This document shows positions 55,247 to 64,000 of a stretch of 64,000 bases of DNA, one piece after another. The stretch is from Sphingomonas sp. LHG3406-1. Its GTDB lineage: Bacteria > Pseudomonadota > Alphaproteobacteria > Sphingomonadales > Sphingomonadaceae. Both the position numbers and the translations under genes were made by a program. The notes beneath the pieces are model-generated. The model ran no database searches. It was not told the origin of the DNA and saw nothing but the letters and a program-made list of their open reading frames with translations. The stretch covers positions 682,001 to 746,000 of the forward strand of contig NZ_CP069128.1 in the NCBI RefSeq assembly GCF_029637485.1, written 5' to 3'. Every line of letters starts with the position of its first letter. The stretch's first letter is position 1.

Positions 55247-56298
55247 CAGCCGCGGCCGAGCCGCTCGCCGGCGTAGCGTGCCCGAAGCGGCCCCCACCAC
55301 CATTCATTGTCGAGGTACCAGTCGACGGTGCGGGCAAGGCCTTCCTCGAAGCTGACCGAAGGAACCCAGCCGAGCTCGCGCTCGATTTTGGCACAGTCGA
55401 TCGCGTAGCGGCGATCGTGGCCCGGGCGGTCGGTGACGAAGGTGACGAGCGCGCGCCGGGGCGTGCCGTCGGGCAGCGGCCGGCGCACGTCCAGCGCATC
55501 GCAGATCGCCTCGACCACCTGAAGATTGGTCCGCTCGGCGCGGCCACCGACATTGTAGCTTTCGCCGACCGCGCCCCGGGTCAGGACCGCCTCGAGCGCG
55601 GCGGCATGGTCCTCGACGAACAGCCAGTCGCGGACATTCTCGCCCTTGCCGTAGACCGGCAGCGGCTTGCCCTCGAGCGCATTGAGGATGACCAGCGGGA
55701 TCAGCTTCTCGGGGAAGTGATAGGGACCGTAATTGTTCGAGCAGTTGGAAAGCACCACCGGCAGGCCGTAGGTGTGGTGCCAGGCCCGGACGAGATGATC
55801 GGACGCCGCCTTGCTTGCACTGTAGGGCGACGATGGCGCGTAGGGCGTCTCCTCGGTGAAGAAGCCGCTGTCGAACGGCAGGTCGCCGAACACCTCGTCG
55901 GTGGAAATGTGATGGAAGCGGAAGTTGTCGCGCTGCGCGCCCTCAAGGCTCCGCCAGTAATCGAGCACAGCCTGCAACAGCCGGTAAGTACCGAGGACAT
56001 TGGTCTCGATGAAGACGCCCGGACCGTCGATCGAACGGTCGACGTGGCTCTCGGCGGCGAGATGCATCACCCCCTCGATCCGTTCCTCCCGGAGCAGCGC
56101 ACCGACCATGGCCTGGTCGCCGATGTCACCTTCCACGAAGCGGTGGTTGGCTGCTTGCTCGACGTCGCGCAACGAGGCGCGGGTGCCGGAATAAGTGAGC
56201 TTGTCGAGCGTCACCACATGGTGGCCAGCTGCAACGAGCCGCCGAACGACCGCGCTGCCGATGAAGCCGGCGCCGCCGGTGACGAGGATGGCGCTCAT
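55246..56298 (-). CDS. rmlB: dTDP-glucose 4,6-dehydratase
   Basis: 350 residues. It produces dTDP-4-keto-6-deoxyglucose, the branch point to rhamnose and to the FdtA/B/C route at 43.3-45.3 kb. [34 protein letters not shown] (catalytic Asp-Glu) and [12 protein letters not shown] are the RmlB hallmarks. ATG 56298 overlaps the rmlC stop by four bases. The gene lacks the common second Thr of [12 protein letters not shown] motifs in nothing visible; it looks fully functional. Confidence 0.96.
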   Translation of the reverse strand: MSAILVTGGAGFIGSAVVRRLVAAGHHVVTLDKLTYSGTRASLRDVEQAANHRFVEGDIGDQAMVGALLREERIEGVMHLAAESHVDRSIDGPGVFIETNVLGTYRLLQAVLDYWRSLEGAQRDNFRFHHISTDEVFGDLPFDSGFFTEETPYAPSSPYSASKAASDHLVRAWHHTYGLPVVLSNCSNNYGPYHFPEKLIPLVILNALEGKPLPVYGKGENVRDWLFVEDHAAALEAVLTRGAVGESYNVGGRAERTNLQVVEAICDALDVRRPLPDGTPRRALVTFVTDRPGHDRRYAIDCAKIERELGWVPSVSFEEGLARTVDWYLDNEWWWGPLRARYAGERLGRG

Positions 56299-56846
56299 GC
56301 AAACAGCTCCGCTTGGGCCAGCAGAGGTGCCGCCTGGTCCTTGGCCGACAGCAGCCACTGATCACGCGGCAGTGGCCATTCCACGCCGATTGCCGGATCG
56401 TCCGGGCGGATTCCTCGGTCATGGTCGGGGCTGTACGGGGCGGAGACCTTGTATTGTACCTCGCTCGAGTCCTCGAGGGCGAGGAAGCCGTGCGCGAAGC
56501 CGGCAGGCACGAACAGCTGGTTCCACTCGTCGGCCGACAGCAGCACCCCGGTCCACTGGCCGAAGGTGGGGCTCGACCGGCGGATATCCACCGCGACGTC
56601 GAACACCCTCCCCCGGCTGACCCGCACCAGCTTGGCCTGAGCGAAGGGCGGAAGTTGATAATGGAGGCCCCGCAGCACGCCGCCTGCCGAGCGGCTATGG
56701 TTGTCCTGCACGAACGCGGCCTCGATCCCGCACTCGGCGAAGCGGCTCACGCTCCATGTCTCCGAGAAGAAGCCGCGGTCATCGCCGATCCGGCGCGGCC
56801 TTACTTCGAGCACGCCGGGGAGCCCGGTCGGATGGACCTCAAGCAA
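56295..56846 (-). CDS. rmlC: dTDP-4-dehydrorhamnose 3,5-epimerase
   Basis: 183 residues, a cupin-fold epimerase. [39 protein letters not shown] (with the catalytic His) and [13 protein letters not shown] are conserved. The start is uncertain: TTG 56846 overlaps the rmlA stop and gives the family length; ATG 56885 would add 13 residues. Second gene of the operon. Confidence 0.95.
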   Translation of the reverse strand: MLEVHPTGLPGVLEVRPRRIGDDRGFFSETWSVSRFAECGIEAAFVQDNHSRSAGGVLRGLHYQLPPFAQAKLVRVSRGRVFDVAVDIRRSSPTFGQWTGVLLSADEWNQLFVPAGFAHGFLALEDSSEVQYKVSAPYSPDHDRGIRPDDPAIGVEWPLPRDQWLLSAKDQAAPLLAQAELFA

Positions 56847-57717
56847 GAGCCATCTCCTGGACCCGGCGACGCAAATAGGCGGCATAGGGTGTCTTGCCGA
56901 GCTGGTCGGCACGGGCGAGCACGGCCGCGGAGTCAAGCCAGCCCTGCTCGAGCCCAATCTCCTCGGGGCACATGACCTTCAGCCCCTGGCGATGCTCGAT
57001 GGTGCGGACGAACGAGCCGGCATCATGCAGGCTCTCGTGCGTTCCGGTATCGAGCCACGCATAGCCGCGCCCGAGCCGCGTCACGTACAGATCGCCAAGC
57101 TCGAGGTAGGCGCGATTGACGTCGGTAATCTCGAGCTCGCCCCGCGGGCTGGGCTTGAGGTTGGCGGCGATATCCAGCACCCGGTTGTCGTAGAAGTAGA
57201 GCCCCGTCACCGCCCAGTGCGAGCGCGGCTCGGCCGGCTTCTCCTCGATGTCGGTGACCCGCCCCTCGGCATCGAAGGTGGCGACGCCGTAGCGTTCGGG
57301 GTCGTCGACCGAATAGACGAAGATCGTCGATCCACGAGAGCGCTCTGCGGCCGCCCGCGCAAGATCGCCAAGACCGGCTCCGTAGAAGATGTTGTCGCCA
57401 AGGACGAGCGCGACATTGTCTTCCCCGACGAAGTCGCGCCCGATGATGAAGGCCTCGGCCAGCCCGTTGGGCTCGGCCTGCGTGGCATAGGAGAGCCGGA
57501 CGCCGAAGGCGCTGCCGTCGCCGAGCAGCCGCTGGAAGAGTGGAAGATCGTGCGGCGTCGAGATGAGCAATATGTCGCGGATCCCGGCCAGCATCAGCAT
57601 GCCGAGCGGGTAATAGACCATCGGCTTGTCGTAGACGGGCAGCATTTGCTTGGAGACCGCGATGGTCGCAGGGAACAGGCGGGTCCCGCTCCCGCCCGCA
57701 AGAATAATACCCTTCAC
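56839..57717 (-). CDS. rmlA: Glucose-1-phosphate thymidylyltransferase
   Basis: 292 residues. It activates glucose-1-phosphate to dTDP-glucose, first step of the dTDP sugars. [16 protein letters not shown] is the nucleotide-binding signature, then [17 protein letters not shown] and [12 protein letters not shown] 57717 has a GGGAGGGG site in front. First gene of rmlACBD plus a glycosyltransferase, divergent from the EpsG-like gene; the 117 bases between must hold both promoters. Confidence 0.96.
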   Translation of the reverse strand: MKGIILAGGSGTRLFPATIAVSKQMLPVYDKPMVYYPLGMLMLAGIRDILLISTPHDLPLFQRLLGDGSAFGVRLSYATQAEPNGLAEAFIIGRDFVGEDNVALVLGDNIFYGAGLGDLARAAAERSRGSTIFVYSVDDPERYGVATFDAEGRVTDIEEKPAEPRSHWAVTGLYFYDNRVLDIAANLKPSPRGELEITDVNRAYLELGDLYVTRLGRGYAWLDTGTHESLHDAGSFVRTIEHRQGLKVMCPEEIGLEQGWLDSAAVLARADQLGKTPYAAYLRRRVQEMALA

Positions 57718-57834
57718 TGCCCCTCCCTGCTTCGCTACGCCGCGCGCCATGGACGCCCCGCCTCCCGATAGCAGAGACGTTCCCGCTTTCGAGCCCAAAG
57801 TTGCGCGCTCGGGCATTTTGACCGGAGTAACCGC

Positions 57835-58914
57835 TTGATCCCCTACTGGCTGCTCTGGGCCTACTTCTTCCTGGGCCTGATCCTGTCGCGGCCGGCGGCT
57901 GCGACCGCGGGCGGGTGGACCAGCCCCACGGCTCCTGCCCGTCCCGGACTTCCGCTGCTGGCGATCGTCGGGCTGATCGCGATGACGGTCATGATCGGCC
58001 TGCGCTACGATGTGGGAGCGGACTGGGATGCCTATGAACGAATGTTCGCCTGGTCGGGCCAAGCCTCGTTCGAACGGGTCATCGCCAGGGGCGACCCGGG
58101 ATATTTCCTCCTCAACCTGATCGCCAACGAGCTTGGTGGCGGCGTCTGGCTGGTGAACCTTGCCTGCGCGTCGGCGACAGTGCTCGGTATCGCCGCGCTT
58201 GCCCGGCGCGAGCCCGAGCCGTGGCTCGCCGTGTTGCTCGCCATTCCCTATCTCGTGACCGTCGTGGCGATGGGCTACACCCGCCAGGCGGCGGCGCTGG
58301 GCTTCGTCATGATCGGGCTTGCCAGCCTGCTGCGGACCAACAGCGTCTTCCGGTTCATCCTCTGGCTCGCTCTCGCCGCGACCTTCCACAAGACGGCCAT
58401 CGTGTGCCTTCCGCTGATCGCCTTCGCCGGCGAGCGCAATCGGGGCATCAACATCGCCCTGCTCGCCTCGGCAACGATCGGCCTCTACGTCGTCTTCCTG
58501 CGCGACAGCCTCGACAATCTGGTGAGCAGCTACATCGACCGCCGCTACAGCTCAGGGGGAGCGGCGATCCGCATCTCCATGTCGGTGGTGCCGGCTGTCA
58601 TCTTCCTCCTGTTCCGCGGACGCCTGGGCTTCACCCGAACGGAGGGTCAGCTGTGGCGCAACTTCTCGCTTGTCTCGCTGATCGCGGCCGCAGCCCTGCT
58701 GCTGACCCCCTCGTCGACCGCTGTCGACCGGATCGCCCTTTACCTGCTTCCGCTCCAGTTCGTCGTTCTCGCCCGTGTGCCGGGCACCCTGCTCACCAGA
58801 GGCTTCGGCAAGGCGATCGTGGCCGGCTACAGCGGAGCGGTTCTGTTCACCTGGCTGACGTTCGCCACCCACGCGCAATATTGGCTGCCCTATCGCTGGT
58901 GGCTGGGAAGCTAG
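57835..58914 (+). CDS. EpsG-family polysaccharide polymerase (Wzy-like)
   Basis: 359 residues with about ten hydrophobic segments. The EpsG-type motif [17 protein letters not shown] at about 55-71 and [12 protein letters not shown] at about 145 support membership in PF14897, considered Wzy-like polymerases of repeat units. Start TTG 57835 (no ATG nearby). Only one candidate polymerase is visible in the window, so it likely serves the whole locus. Confidence 0.83.
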   Translation: MIPYWLLWAYFFLGLILSRPAAATAGGWTSPTAPARPGLPLLAIVGLIAMTVMIGLRYDVGADWDAYERMFAWSGQASFERVIARGDPGYFLLNLIANELGGGVWLVNLACASATVLGIAALARREPEPWLAVLLAIPYLVTVVAMGYTRQAAALGFVMIGLASLLRTNSVFRFILWLALAATFHKTAIVCLPLIAFAGERNRGINIALLASATIGLYVVFLRDSLDNLVSSYIDRRYSSGGAAIRISMSVVPAVIFLLFRGRLGFTRTEGQLWRNFSLVSLIAAAALLLTPSSTAVDRIALYLLPLQFVVLARVPGTLLTRGFGKAIVAGYSGAVLFTWLTFATHAQYWLPYRWWLGS

Positions 58915-58924
58915 CAGCCCCGAA

Positions 58925-60748
58925 TCATTCGACCGTGACGCTCTTGGCGAGGTTGCGGGGCTGGTCGACATCGGTGCCCTTCAGCACCGCCACATGATAG
59001 GCGAGCAGCTGCACCGGCACGGCATAGACGAGCGGTGCGATCAGCTCGTGTACCTGCGGCATCTCGATCGTGGCGAGGCAACCCTCGCCAGCTTCGGATA
59101 TCCCCCGTGCATCACTGATGAGGATGATCTGGCCGCCGCGCGCACGAACTTCCTGCATGTTGCTGACGGTCTTGTCGAACAAGGGTCCGGACGGCGCCAG
59201 CACGATCACCGGCACGGCATCATCGATCAGGGCGATCGGCCCGTGCTTCATTTCCCCGGCCGCATAGCCTTCGGCGTGGATGTAGCTGATTTCCTTCAGC
59301 TTCAGCGCTCCTTCGAGCGCCATGGGGTAATCGGGTCCACGGCCAAGGTAGAGCACGTCGCGCGCCGGCACGATGAGGTGCGCCATCGCCGCAATGTCCT
59401 CGTCATGATCAAGGGCGCGGGTCATGGCCTCGGGCGCCTCGGCGAGGTGGGCGACGATCTCGCGCTCTTCCTCGGCGCTTAGCCGCCCGCGGGCGCGGGC
59501 AAGATTGACGGCGAGCGCCGCCAGCACGGCCAGCTGGCAGGTGAAGGCCTTGGTCGAAGCCACCCCGATCTCCGGCCCGGCGCGGGTCGGCAGGAGCAGG
59601 TCCGCCTCGCGCGCCATCGAGCTGGTAGGCACGTTGACGACGACGGCGATCTTTTGGTCCTGGGAGCGCGCATGGCGCAGCGCGGCCAGTGTGTCGGCGG
59701 TTTCGCCGGACTGGCTGATGAAGAGCGCAAGGCCGCCCGGCTCCAGAACGGGGTCGCGATAGCGAAATTCGCTCGCCACGTCGATATCGACGGGAATGCG
59801 AGCGAAGCGCTCGATCCAGTATTTACCGACCATACCGGCATAGAAGCTGGTGCCGCAGGCGACCATGGTGACCCGGTCGACCTCGGCGAAGTCGAAATCG
59901 GCGGCGGGGATCGCCACCTCGCCCTCGAAGGCCCGGACATAGCTTTGCAGCGTCTGCGCAACCACCACCGGCTGTTCGAAAATCTCCTTGCGCATGAAAT
60001 GGGCGTGGTTGCCCTTGGAGATGGTCTCGGCGCTGGCGTCGCTCTCGACCACCGGCCGCTCGACGGCGCGATTGTCGCGATCGAAGATGCTGACCGAGTC
60101 CGGACGGACCACCACCCAGTCGCCCTCTTCCAGATAGGCGATGCTGCGGGTCCAGGGCGCGAGCGCGATCGCGTCGGATCCGAGGAAGTTCTCGGTTTCC
60201 CCGAAGCCGACCGTCAGCGGGGCACCCATTCGAGCGCCGATCACCAGCCCTTCATGGTCGCGGAACAGGAAGGCCATGGCGAAAGCGCCATGCAGCCGCG
60301 GAAGCACGGAAGCCACCGCCTCCTCAGGGCTTCGTCCGGCCTCGACTTCGCGTGCGACTAGGTGCGCGACCACCTCGCTGTCGGTCTCGCTGAGGAGCGT
60401 GCGACCGTCCGCGACGAGCTCGGCCCGGAGCGACTTGAAATTCTCGATGATGCCATTGTGCACCAGCGCCACAGGCCCGGCGATATGCGGGTGGGCATTG
60501 TTCTCGGTCGGCGCGCCGTGCGTGGCCCAACGGGTATGTGCGATGCCGGTGGTACCGGGGAGCGCCGCTTCCGCCAGCCGCCGCGCAAGATTGTCGAGCT
60601 TGCCCTCGGCACGCCGCCGTTCAAACCCGCCGTCGACGAGCGTGCAGATACCCGCGCTGTCGTAGCCGCGATATTCGAGCCGCTTCAGCCCTTCGAACAG
60701 GCGCTGCGCGACCGGCTGACGGCCGGCGATGGCGACGATTCCGCACAT
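58925..60748 (-). CDS. glmS: Glutamine--fructose-6-phosphate aminotransferase (isomerizing)
   Basis: 607 residues. It makes glucosamine-6-phosphate. An N-terminal class II glutaminase domain with Cys2 (MCGIVAIAG), HTRWATHG and DSEVVAH is followed by two SIS domains (SQSGETADTL, GRGPDYPMALEGALKLKEISYIHAEGYAAGEMKHGP) and the C-terminal VDQPRNLAKSVTVE. Normal length. It converges with the EpsG gene, while glmU follows three kilobases on; both feed UDP-GlcNAc synthesis. Confidence 0.97.
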   Translation of the reverse strand: MCGIVAIAGRQPVAQRLFEGLKRLEYRGYDSAGICTLVDGGFERRRAEGKLDNLARRLAEAALPGTTGIAHTRWATHGAPTENNAHPHIAGPVALVHNGIIENFKSLRAELVADGRTLLSETDSEVVAHLVAREVEAGRSPEEAVASVLPRLHGAFAMAFLFRDHEGLVIGARMGAPLTVGFGETENFLGSDAIALAPWTRSIAYLEEGDWVVVRPDSVSIFDRDNRAVERPVVESDASAETISKGNHAHFMRKEIFEQPVVVAQTLQSYVRAFEGEVAIPAADFDFAEVDRVTMVACGTSFYAGMVGKYWIERFARIPVDIDVASEFRYRDPVLEPGGLALFISQSGETADTLAALRHARSQDQKIAVVVNVPTSSMAREADLLLPTRAGPEIGVASTKAFTCQLAVLAALAVNLARARGRLSAEEEREIVAHLAEAPEAMTRALDHDEDIAAMAHLIVPARDVLYLGRGPDYPMALEGALKLKEISYIHAEGYAAGEMKHGPIALIDDAVPVIVLAPSGPLFDKTVSNMQEVRARGGQIILISDARGISEAGEGCLATIEMPQVHELIAPLVYAVPVQLLAYHVAVLKGTDVDQPRNLAKSVTVE

Positions 60749-60876
60749 GATTGATCTGCTTCCCTCGGATGACTGCCGCCCCGCTAGCCGTCCTCGTTGG
60801 CAAGGCCAAGAGATTGCCTCTTTTCAACGGTGAAACGATCTGTAGGTTTGACGCCGAACCGGGGGGTTTGCTTGTG

Positions 60877-61470
60877 ATGGTCCTGTTCCTCGTTGCGCTG
60901 CAGAGCGCATCGCCGGTGTCTGCAGCGCCGCCGGCACCGGCACCGCCTGACATCGTGGTGCCGGATGTATCGGCCAGCGCGTCAGCCATGGCTCAGCCGA
61001 CGACGAGGCTGGTTCCGGGCGGATTACGGATCGACTTCGAGTTCATCGATCCCGTCAGCAGCAAGACGAATAGCTCCGGCGACCGGGTCAAGCTCCGGAC
61101 CGTCGAGGATGTGCGAGGTTCGCAGGGCGAACTGCTGATCCCAAAGGGAAGTCTGTTCGTGGCCGAAGTCATCCAGGCCAGCCCTGCCCGGATGATGGGC
61201 AAGGCCGGAGAGCTGACGCTCGCTGCACGCGACCTGGACGTGCGCGGGTCACGTATCCCGATGAAGCGATTCCGTTTCGGGGCGAGCAGCGGCAAGGGCA
61301 ATGATGGAGCTGCCTTCATGGCCACGGCCCTGGTCGGCCTGCCCGGCATGCTCATCTCCGGCGGCAACGTCACGATCGCTCCCGGCGCTCACGCCAACGC
61401 GGTGGTGGTGAGCGACACGGTCCTGAGCGGACACACGAACAGCTCGGCTTCTCAACAAGGGGGACAATGA
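60877..61470 (+). CDS. Exported protein of unknown function
   Basis: 197 residues. A signal peptide of about 17 residues (MVLFLVALQSASPVSAA) is followed by a Pro/Ala-rich stretch and a beta-rich domain (LRIDFEFIDPVSSKTNSSGD, LIPKGSLFVAEVIQASP, LAARDLDVRGSRIPMKRF). The pattern of an outer domain with property-controlled beta strands slightly recalls VirB10/TrbI-like regions, but I do not assign it. The start may be GTG 60874 or ATG 60877; the open frame goes back to 60751. Two-gene operon with the DUF2846-like protein (stop and next start adjacent). Confidence 0.7.
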   Translation: MVLFLVALQSASPVSAAPPAPAPPDIVVPDVSASASAMAQPTTRLVPGGLRIDFEFIDPVSSKTNSSGDRVKLRTVEDVRGSQGELLIPKGSLFVAEVIQASPARMMGKAGELTLAARDLDVRGSRIPMKRFRFGASSGKGNDGAAFMATALVGLPGMLISGGNVTIAPGAHANAVVVSDTVLSGHTNSSASQQGGQ

Positions 61471-61971
61471 ATGCGTAAACTCGTGATTGCGGCAAGTCTG
61501 GTGATGCTTGCCAGCGTTCCGGCCGCTGCCGCATCGATGCAGGACAGCAAGCCTGTTGCGGCGGCGCCGACCATCGCGCCGCCGCCACCCGGCATGGGGC
61601 AGATCGTCTTCTATCGGTCGTCGGTCATGGGCGCGGCGATCAGCTGCCGGGTCCATGCGAATGGAGAGGTCGTCAACCGGCTCCCACCGGGCAAGTATTT
61701 CGTCCACCAGGCAGCGCCGGGGGTGCATGAGTTCTCGGTCAAGTCGGAAGCGACGGACAAGCTCAAGGTCAATGTCGAGGAAGGCGAGACGAGCTATGTC
61801 CGCTGCGCCATCTCCATGGGCTTCATGGTCGGGCGGCCCAACCTTTCGACCCAGACCCGCGAGGACTTCGACAAGCGCGGCAAGAGCCTGAAGCTGCAGC
61901 CGGCCTATGTCGCCAAGGAAGACAAGGACAAGGACGGAAACGAGGAGAAGAAGACCGCTGCCGCCAACTAG
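61471..61971 (+). CDS. DUF2846-like exported protein
   Basis: 166 residues. Signal peptide MRKLVIAASLVMLASVPAAAA; the mature domain has GQIVFYRSSVMGAA, VVNRLPPGKYFVHQAAPG and ETSYVRCAISMGF, as in DUF2846. The C-terminal tail is highly charged, with alternating Lys and Asp/Glu. Function unknown, presumably periplasmic or outer-membrane. ATG follows the upstream stop directly. Converges with glmU, six bases between ends. Confidence 0.75.
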   Translation: MRKLVIAASLVMLASVPAAAASMQDSKPVAAAPTIAPPPPGMGQIVFYRSSVMGAAISCRVHANGEVVNRLPPGKYFVHQAAPGVHEFSVKSEATDKLKVNVEEGETSYVRCAISMGFMVGRPNLSTQTREDFDKRGKSLKLQPAYVAKEDKDKDGNEEKKTAAAN

Positions 61972-61977
61972 GCAGCG

Positions 61978-63336
61978 CTAGCGCTCTCCGGCGCCGCCCT
62001 TCTTAGCGCTCTGCCGCTCGCGGAAGTGCCGGGCCCAGCCGGAGAGCTGCTTCTGCTCAGCGCGGGTGACGCCGAGCGAGTCCTTCTCGACATCGCGCGT
62101 GACGACCGAACCTGCCCCGACGATCGCTCCGTCGCCGATCGTGACCGGAGCCACCAGCGAGCTGTTCGAGCCGATGAAGGCACCCGCGCCGATGCGCGTT
62201 GGATACTTGAAGAAGCCGTCGTAGTTGCAGGTGATGGTGCCGGCCCCGATGTTGGCCTTCGCACCCACGTCCGCATCGCCGATGTAGCTGAGGTGGTTGG
62301 CCTTGGCGCCAGCGCCGAGGCGGGCCTTCTTCACCTCGACGAAATTGCCGACCTTCGACTTCTCGCCCAACTCGGCGCCGGGACGAAGGCGTGCAAAGGG
62401 GCCCACTTCGGCTCCGGCGCCGACGCTTGCGCCCTCGAGATTTGAAAAGGCGCGGATGATCGCGCCGTCGGCAACGCTGACGCCAGGGCCGAAGAAGACA
62501 CTCGGCTCGACCAGCACGTCGCGGCCAAGGATGGTGTCGGCACTGAACCAGACCGTCTCCGGATCGATGAGGGTAGCGCCATCGGCCATCGCGCGGGCGC
62601 GCCGGCGCTGCTGCCACGCGCGCTCGACGGCGGCGAGTTCGGCGCGGCTGTTGATGCCCGCCGTCTGCCACGGAGCACATTCGACCGCGACGCTGTGCCG
62701 TTCTTCCCCGGCTGCGACCATGACAATGTCGGGAAGGTAATATTCCCCAGCCGCATTGTCGTTGCCGACCTTCCCGAGCCAGCGGAACAGGTCCGCGGAG
62801 CCGACCGCCATCATGCCGCTGTTGCAAAGGCGGACGGCGCGGTCTTCCGGGCTGGCGTCCTTATATTCGACCATGCGGGCGATGCGATCGCCGTCGCCGA
62901 GAATGACCCGGCCATAGGCGGCAGGATCGTCGGGACAGGAGGCGAGCACGACCACGCCGGGCCGGTCATCCGCTTCGAGCCGGGCGCGCATGGCGGCGAG
63001 CGTGTCGGCCCCGATGCAGGGCGTGTCGCCATAGAGGATGAGGACAGTGCCTTCGAAGCCGCCAAGCGCCGCTTCGGCCTGCTGCACCGCATGGCCGGTG
63101 CCCTTCTGCTCCTCCTGCACGGCCAGCGTCAGGCCGTGGCCTGCCAGTGCATCCTCGAGCTGCTCCCGGCCCTTGCCGACCACGACGACCTTCCGCTCGG
63201 CCTCGAGGCCGTCGACGGTGGCGAGCAGGTGCAGCAGCATGGGCCGCCCGGCGATCGGGTGAAGGACCTTGTGCAGGTCGGAGCGCATGCGGGTGCCCTG
63301 CCCGGCAGCGAGGATGACGACGGCAAGCGGCTTCAT
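61978..63336 (-). CDS. glmU: Bifunctional UDP-N-acetylglucosamine pyrophosphorylase / glucosamine-1-phosphate N-acetyltransferase
   Basis: 452 residues. It acetylates glucosamine-1-phosphate and couples it to UTP. The N-terminal uridylyltransferase carries AAGQGTRMRSDLHKVLH; the C-terminal left-handed beta-helix has hexapeptide repeats such as IGAGTITCNYDG and IGSNSSLVAPVTIGDGA. ATG 63336 is the conserved start; the frame is open to 63828 across the terminator and into the next gene. No glmM is present in the window. Confidence 0.97.
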   Translation of the reverse strand: MKPLAVVILAAGQGTRMRSDLHKVLHPIAGRPMLLHLLATVDGLEAERKVVVVGKGREQLEDALAGHGLTLAVQEEQKGTGHAVQQAEAALGGFEGTVLILYGDTPCIGADTLAAMRARLEADDRPGVVVLASCPDDPAAYGRVILGDGDRIARMVEYKDASPEDRAVRLCNSGMMAVGSADLFRWLGKVGNDNAAGEYYLPDIVMVAAGEERHSVAVECAPWQTAGINSRAELAAVERAWQQRRRARAMADGATLIDPETVWFSADTILGRDVLVEPSVFFGPGVSVADGAIIRAFSNLEGASVGAGAEVGPFARLRPGAELGEKSKVGNFVEVKKARLGAGAKANHLSYIGDADVGAKANIGAGTITCNYDGFFKYPTRIGAGAFIGSNSSLVAPVTIGDGAIVGAGSVVTRDVEKDSLGVTRAEQKQLSGWARHFRERQSAKKGGAGER

Positions 63337-63359
63337 GGAGCGAGGCTGTGGCAGAGGCT

Positions 63360-63403
63360 CGCCAAAAGAGAAAGGGCCTCCGCTCCGATGGAACGAAGGC
63401 CCT
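63360..63403 (-). terminator. Rho-independent terminator before glmU
   Basis: On the minus strand AGGGCCT (63403-63397) pairs with AGGCCCT (63379-63373) around a 17-base loop. TTTCTCTTTT follows. It ends transcription from the gene at 63425-64000 and separates it from glmU, whose start is only 24 bases further. Confidence 0.75.
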
Positions 63404-63424
63404 GCCCTTTCCTTGCGCGTGAGG

Positions 63425-64000
63425 TCAGCTGTTGCCGCCCTCGCCGCCCGAACCATTGCCGCCGCCGCCCGAAGGCTTGCGGCCACCGCCGCGACGTGCC
63501 GCCGTGCCCCGGCCAGTCGTCGAACGCGAGCGGGACTCCGTCCCGGTGCGACTCGCGGCAGCGCGCCGCGGCTTGGCGGTCGCCTTGGGCGTGCTGGCCT
63601 TTTCGCCGACCTCGCCCGACTTCTTGGCGCGGGTGCCGGAAGCGCTCTTGGTCGACTTGGCATCGGCCTTGGGCTTGGCCGCCGACGTGCGCTGGCCGGC
63701 GCTGCGCCTGGCGGTCGAAGCAGAACTGGACTTGGTACCGGCCGCACCGCCGCTCTTGGCGGAAGAGGAGCCCGACGAGGACGAGCTTCCGCCGCCGAGC
63801 ACCTTTTGCGCCGCGTCGGCCACGGCATCGGCGATCAGCGAGCCGAGGCGGCTGACGCTGGCGGCCATCGCACTTGCCGCATTCGTCGCTCCATCAGCGG
63901 CGTCGAGACCCGCGTCGCGGATCTTGCGTCGCACCGACGGGCTCGCGCTGATCGCCGCGGCTGCGGCGGCAAGGCCGGCGGCAAGCATTTCCTTGCTCAT
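63425..64000 (-). CDS. Ala/Ser/Lys-rich low-complexity basic protein
   Basis: 191 residues; the start codon is the last three bases of the window. Residues 1-70 are alanine-rich and likely helical (SPSVRRKIRDAGLDAADG, SRLGSLIADAVADAAQKVLG). From there to the end it is a disordered tail of Ser, Ala, Gly, Lys, Arg and Thr with SAKPKA- and AKKS-like repeats, resembling bacterial histone H1-like or phasin-associated tails. DNA binding is plausible but unproven. The upstream promoter lies outside the window. Confidence 0.7.
   Translation of the reverse strand: MSKEMLAAGLAAAAAAISASPSVRRKIRDAGLDAADGATNAASAMAASVSRLGSLIADAVADAAQKVLGGGSSSSSGSSSAKSGGAAGTKSSSASTARRSAGQRTSAAKPKADAKSTKSASGTRAKKSGEVGEKASTPKATAKPRRAAASRTGTESRSRSTTGRGTAARRGGGRKPSGGGGNGSGGEGGNS

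Overview
The window looks like chromosomal DNA of a high-GC alphaproteobacterium, most likely a sphingomonad. The organism call is inference. It rests on dense GC-rich coding, an mrdA-rodA pair, a one-cysteine DksA, an RcdA/DUF1465 protein, paired YdcH-like small proteins and a large exopolysaccharide gene inventory. No rRNA, CRISPR array or intact insertion sequence was seen.

Layout. Bases 1-1809 hold the end of mrdA and all of rodA. Next comes tRNA-Lys(CTT), whose 3' half is duplicated 1.6 kb downstream as an exact 48-bp repeat. The repeats bracket a very small tRNA-targeted element that carries only a tyrosine-integrase-like gene without a recognisable catalytic domain. Bases 3.9-17.1 kb hold a first surface-polysaccharide block: a GT4 glycosyltransferase, two pyruvyltransferase/FrhB-like pairs and a flippase. 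It surrounds a TetR-controlled four-gene tripartite ABC efflux operon with a tandem palindromic operator. Bases 17.1-24.2 kb are the complete late arginine pathway, argR | argC-J-B-F-G > < argH. Then come a very large PAS/GAF hybrid histidine kinase split by a one-base frameshift (24.3-29.4 kb) and a housekeeping stretch (nitronate monooxygenase, transglutaminase-like protein, thioesterase, Fe-alcohol dehydrogenase, RcdA-like, two YdcH-like, DksA, SurE).

From 35.7 to 58.9 kb lies a second, larger polysaccharide locus. It has an ABC flippase/exporter, an AsnB-type amidotransferase, a nucleotide-sugar epimerase, ugd, a UDP-glucuronate epimerase, an fdtA/B/C-like 3-acetamido-3,6-dideoxyhexose module, Wzx, five glycosyltransferases, UDP-xylose synthase, a polysaccharide deacetylase broken by a frameshift, a GNAT protein, rmlACBD and an EpsG-type polymerase. 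The right end has glmS, two small exported proteins, glmU, a terminator and a low-complexity basic protein.

How the genes work together. RmlA and RmlB make dTDP-4-keto-6-deoxyglucose, which RmlC/D turn into dTDP-rhamnose and the FdtA/B/C set into a dTDP-3-acetamido-3,6-dideoxyhexose. Ugd, the 4-epimerase and UXS give UDP-GlcA, UDP-GalA and UDP-xylose. GlmS and GlmU supply UDP-GlcNAc. The glycosyltransferases, two Wzx-type flippases, an ABC transporter and EpsG would assemble and export the polymer. Pyruvyltransferases, an amidotransferase, a GNAT and a deacetylase would decorate it. The polymer structure is inferred from gene families only.
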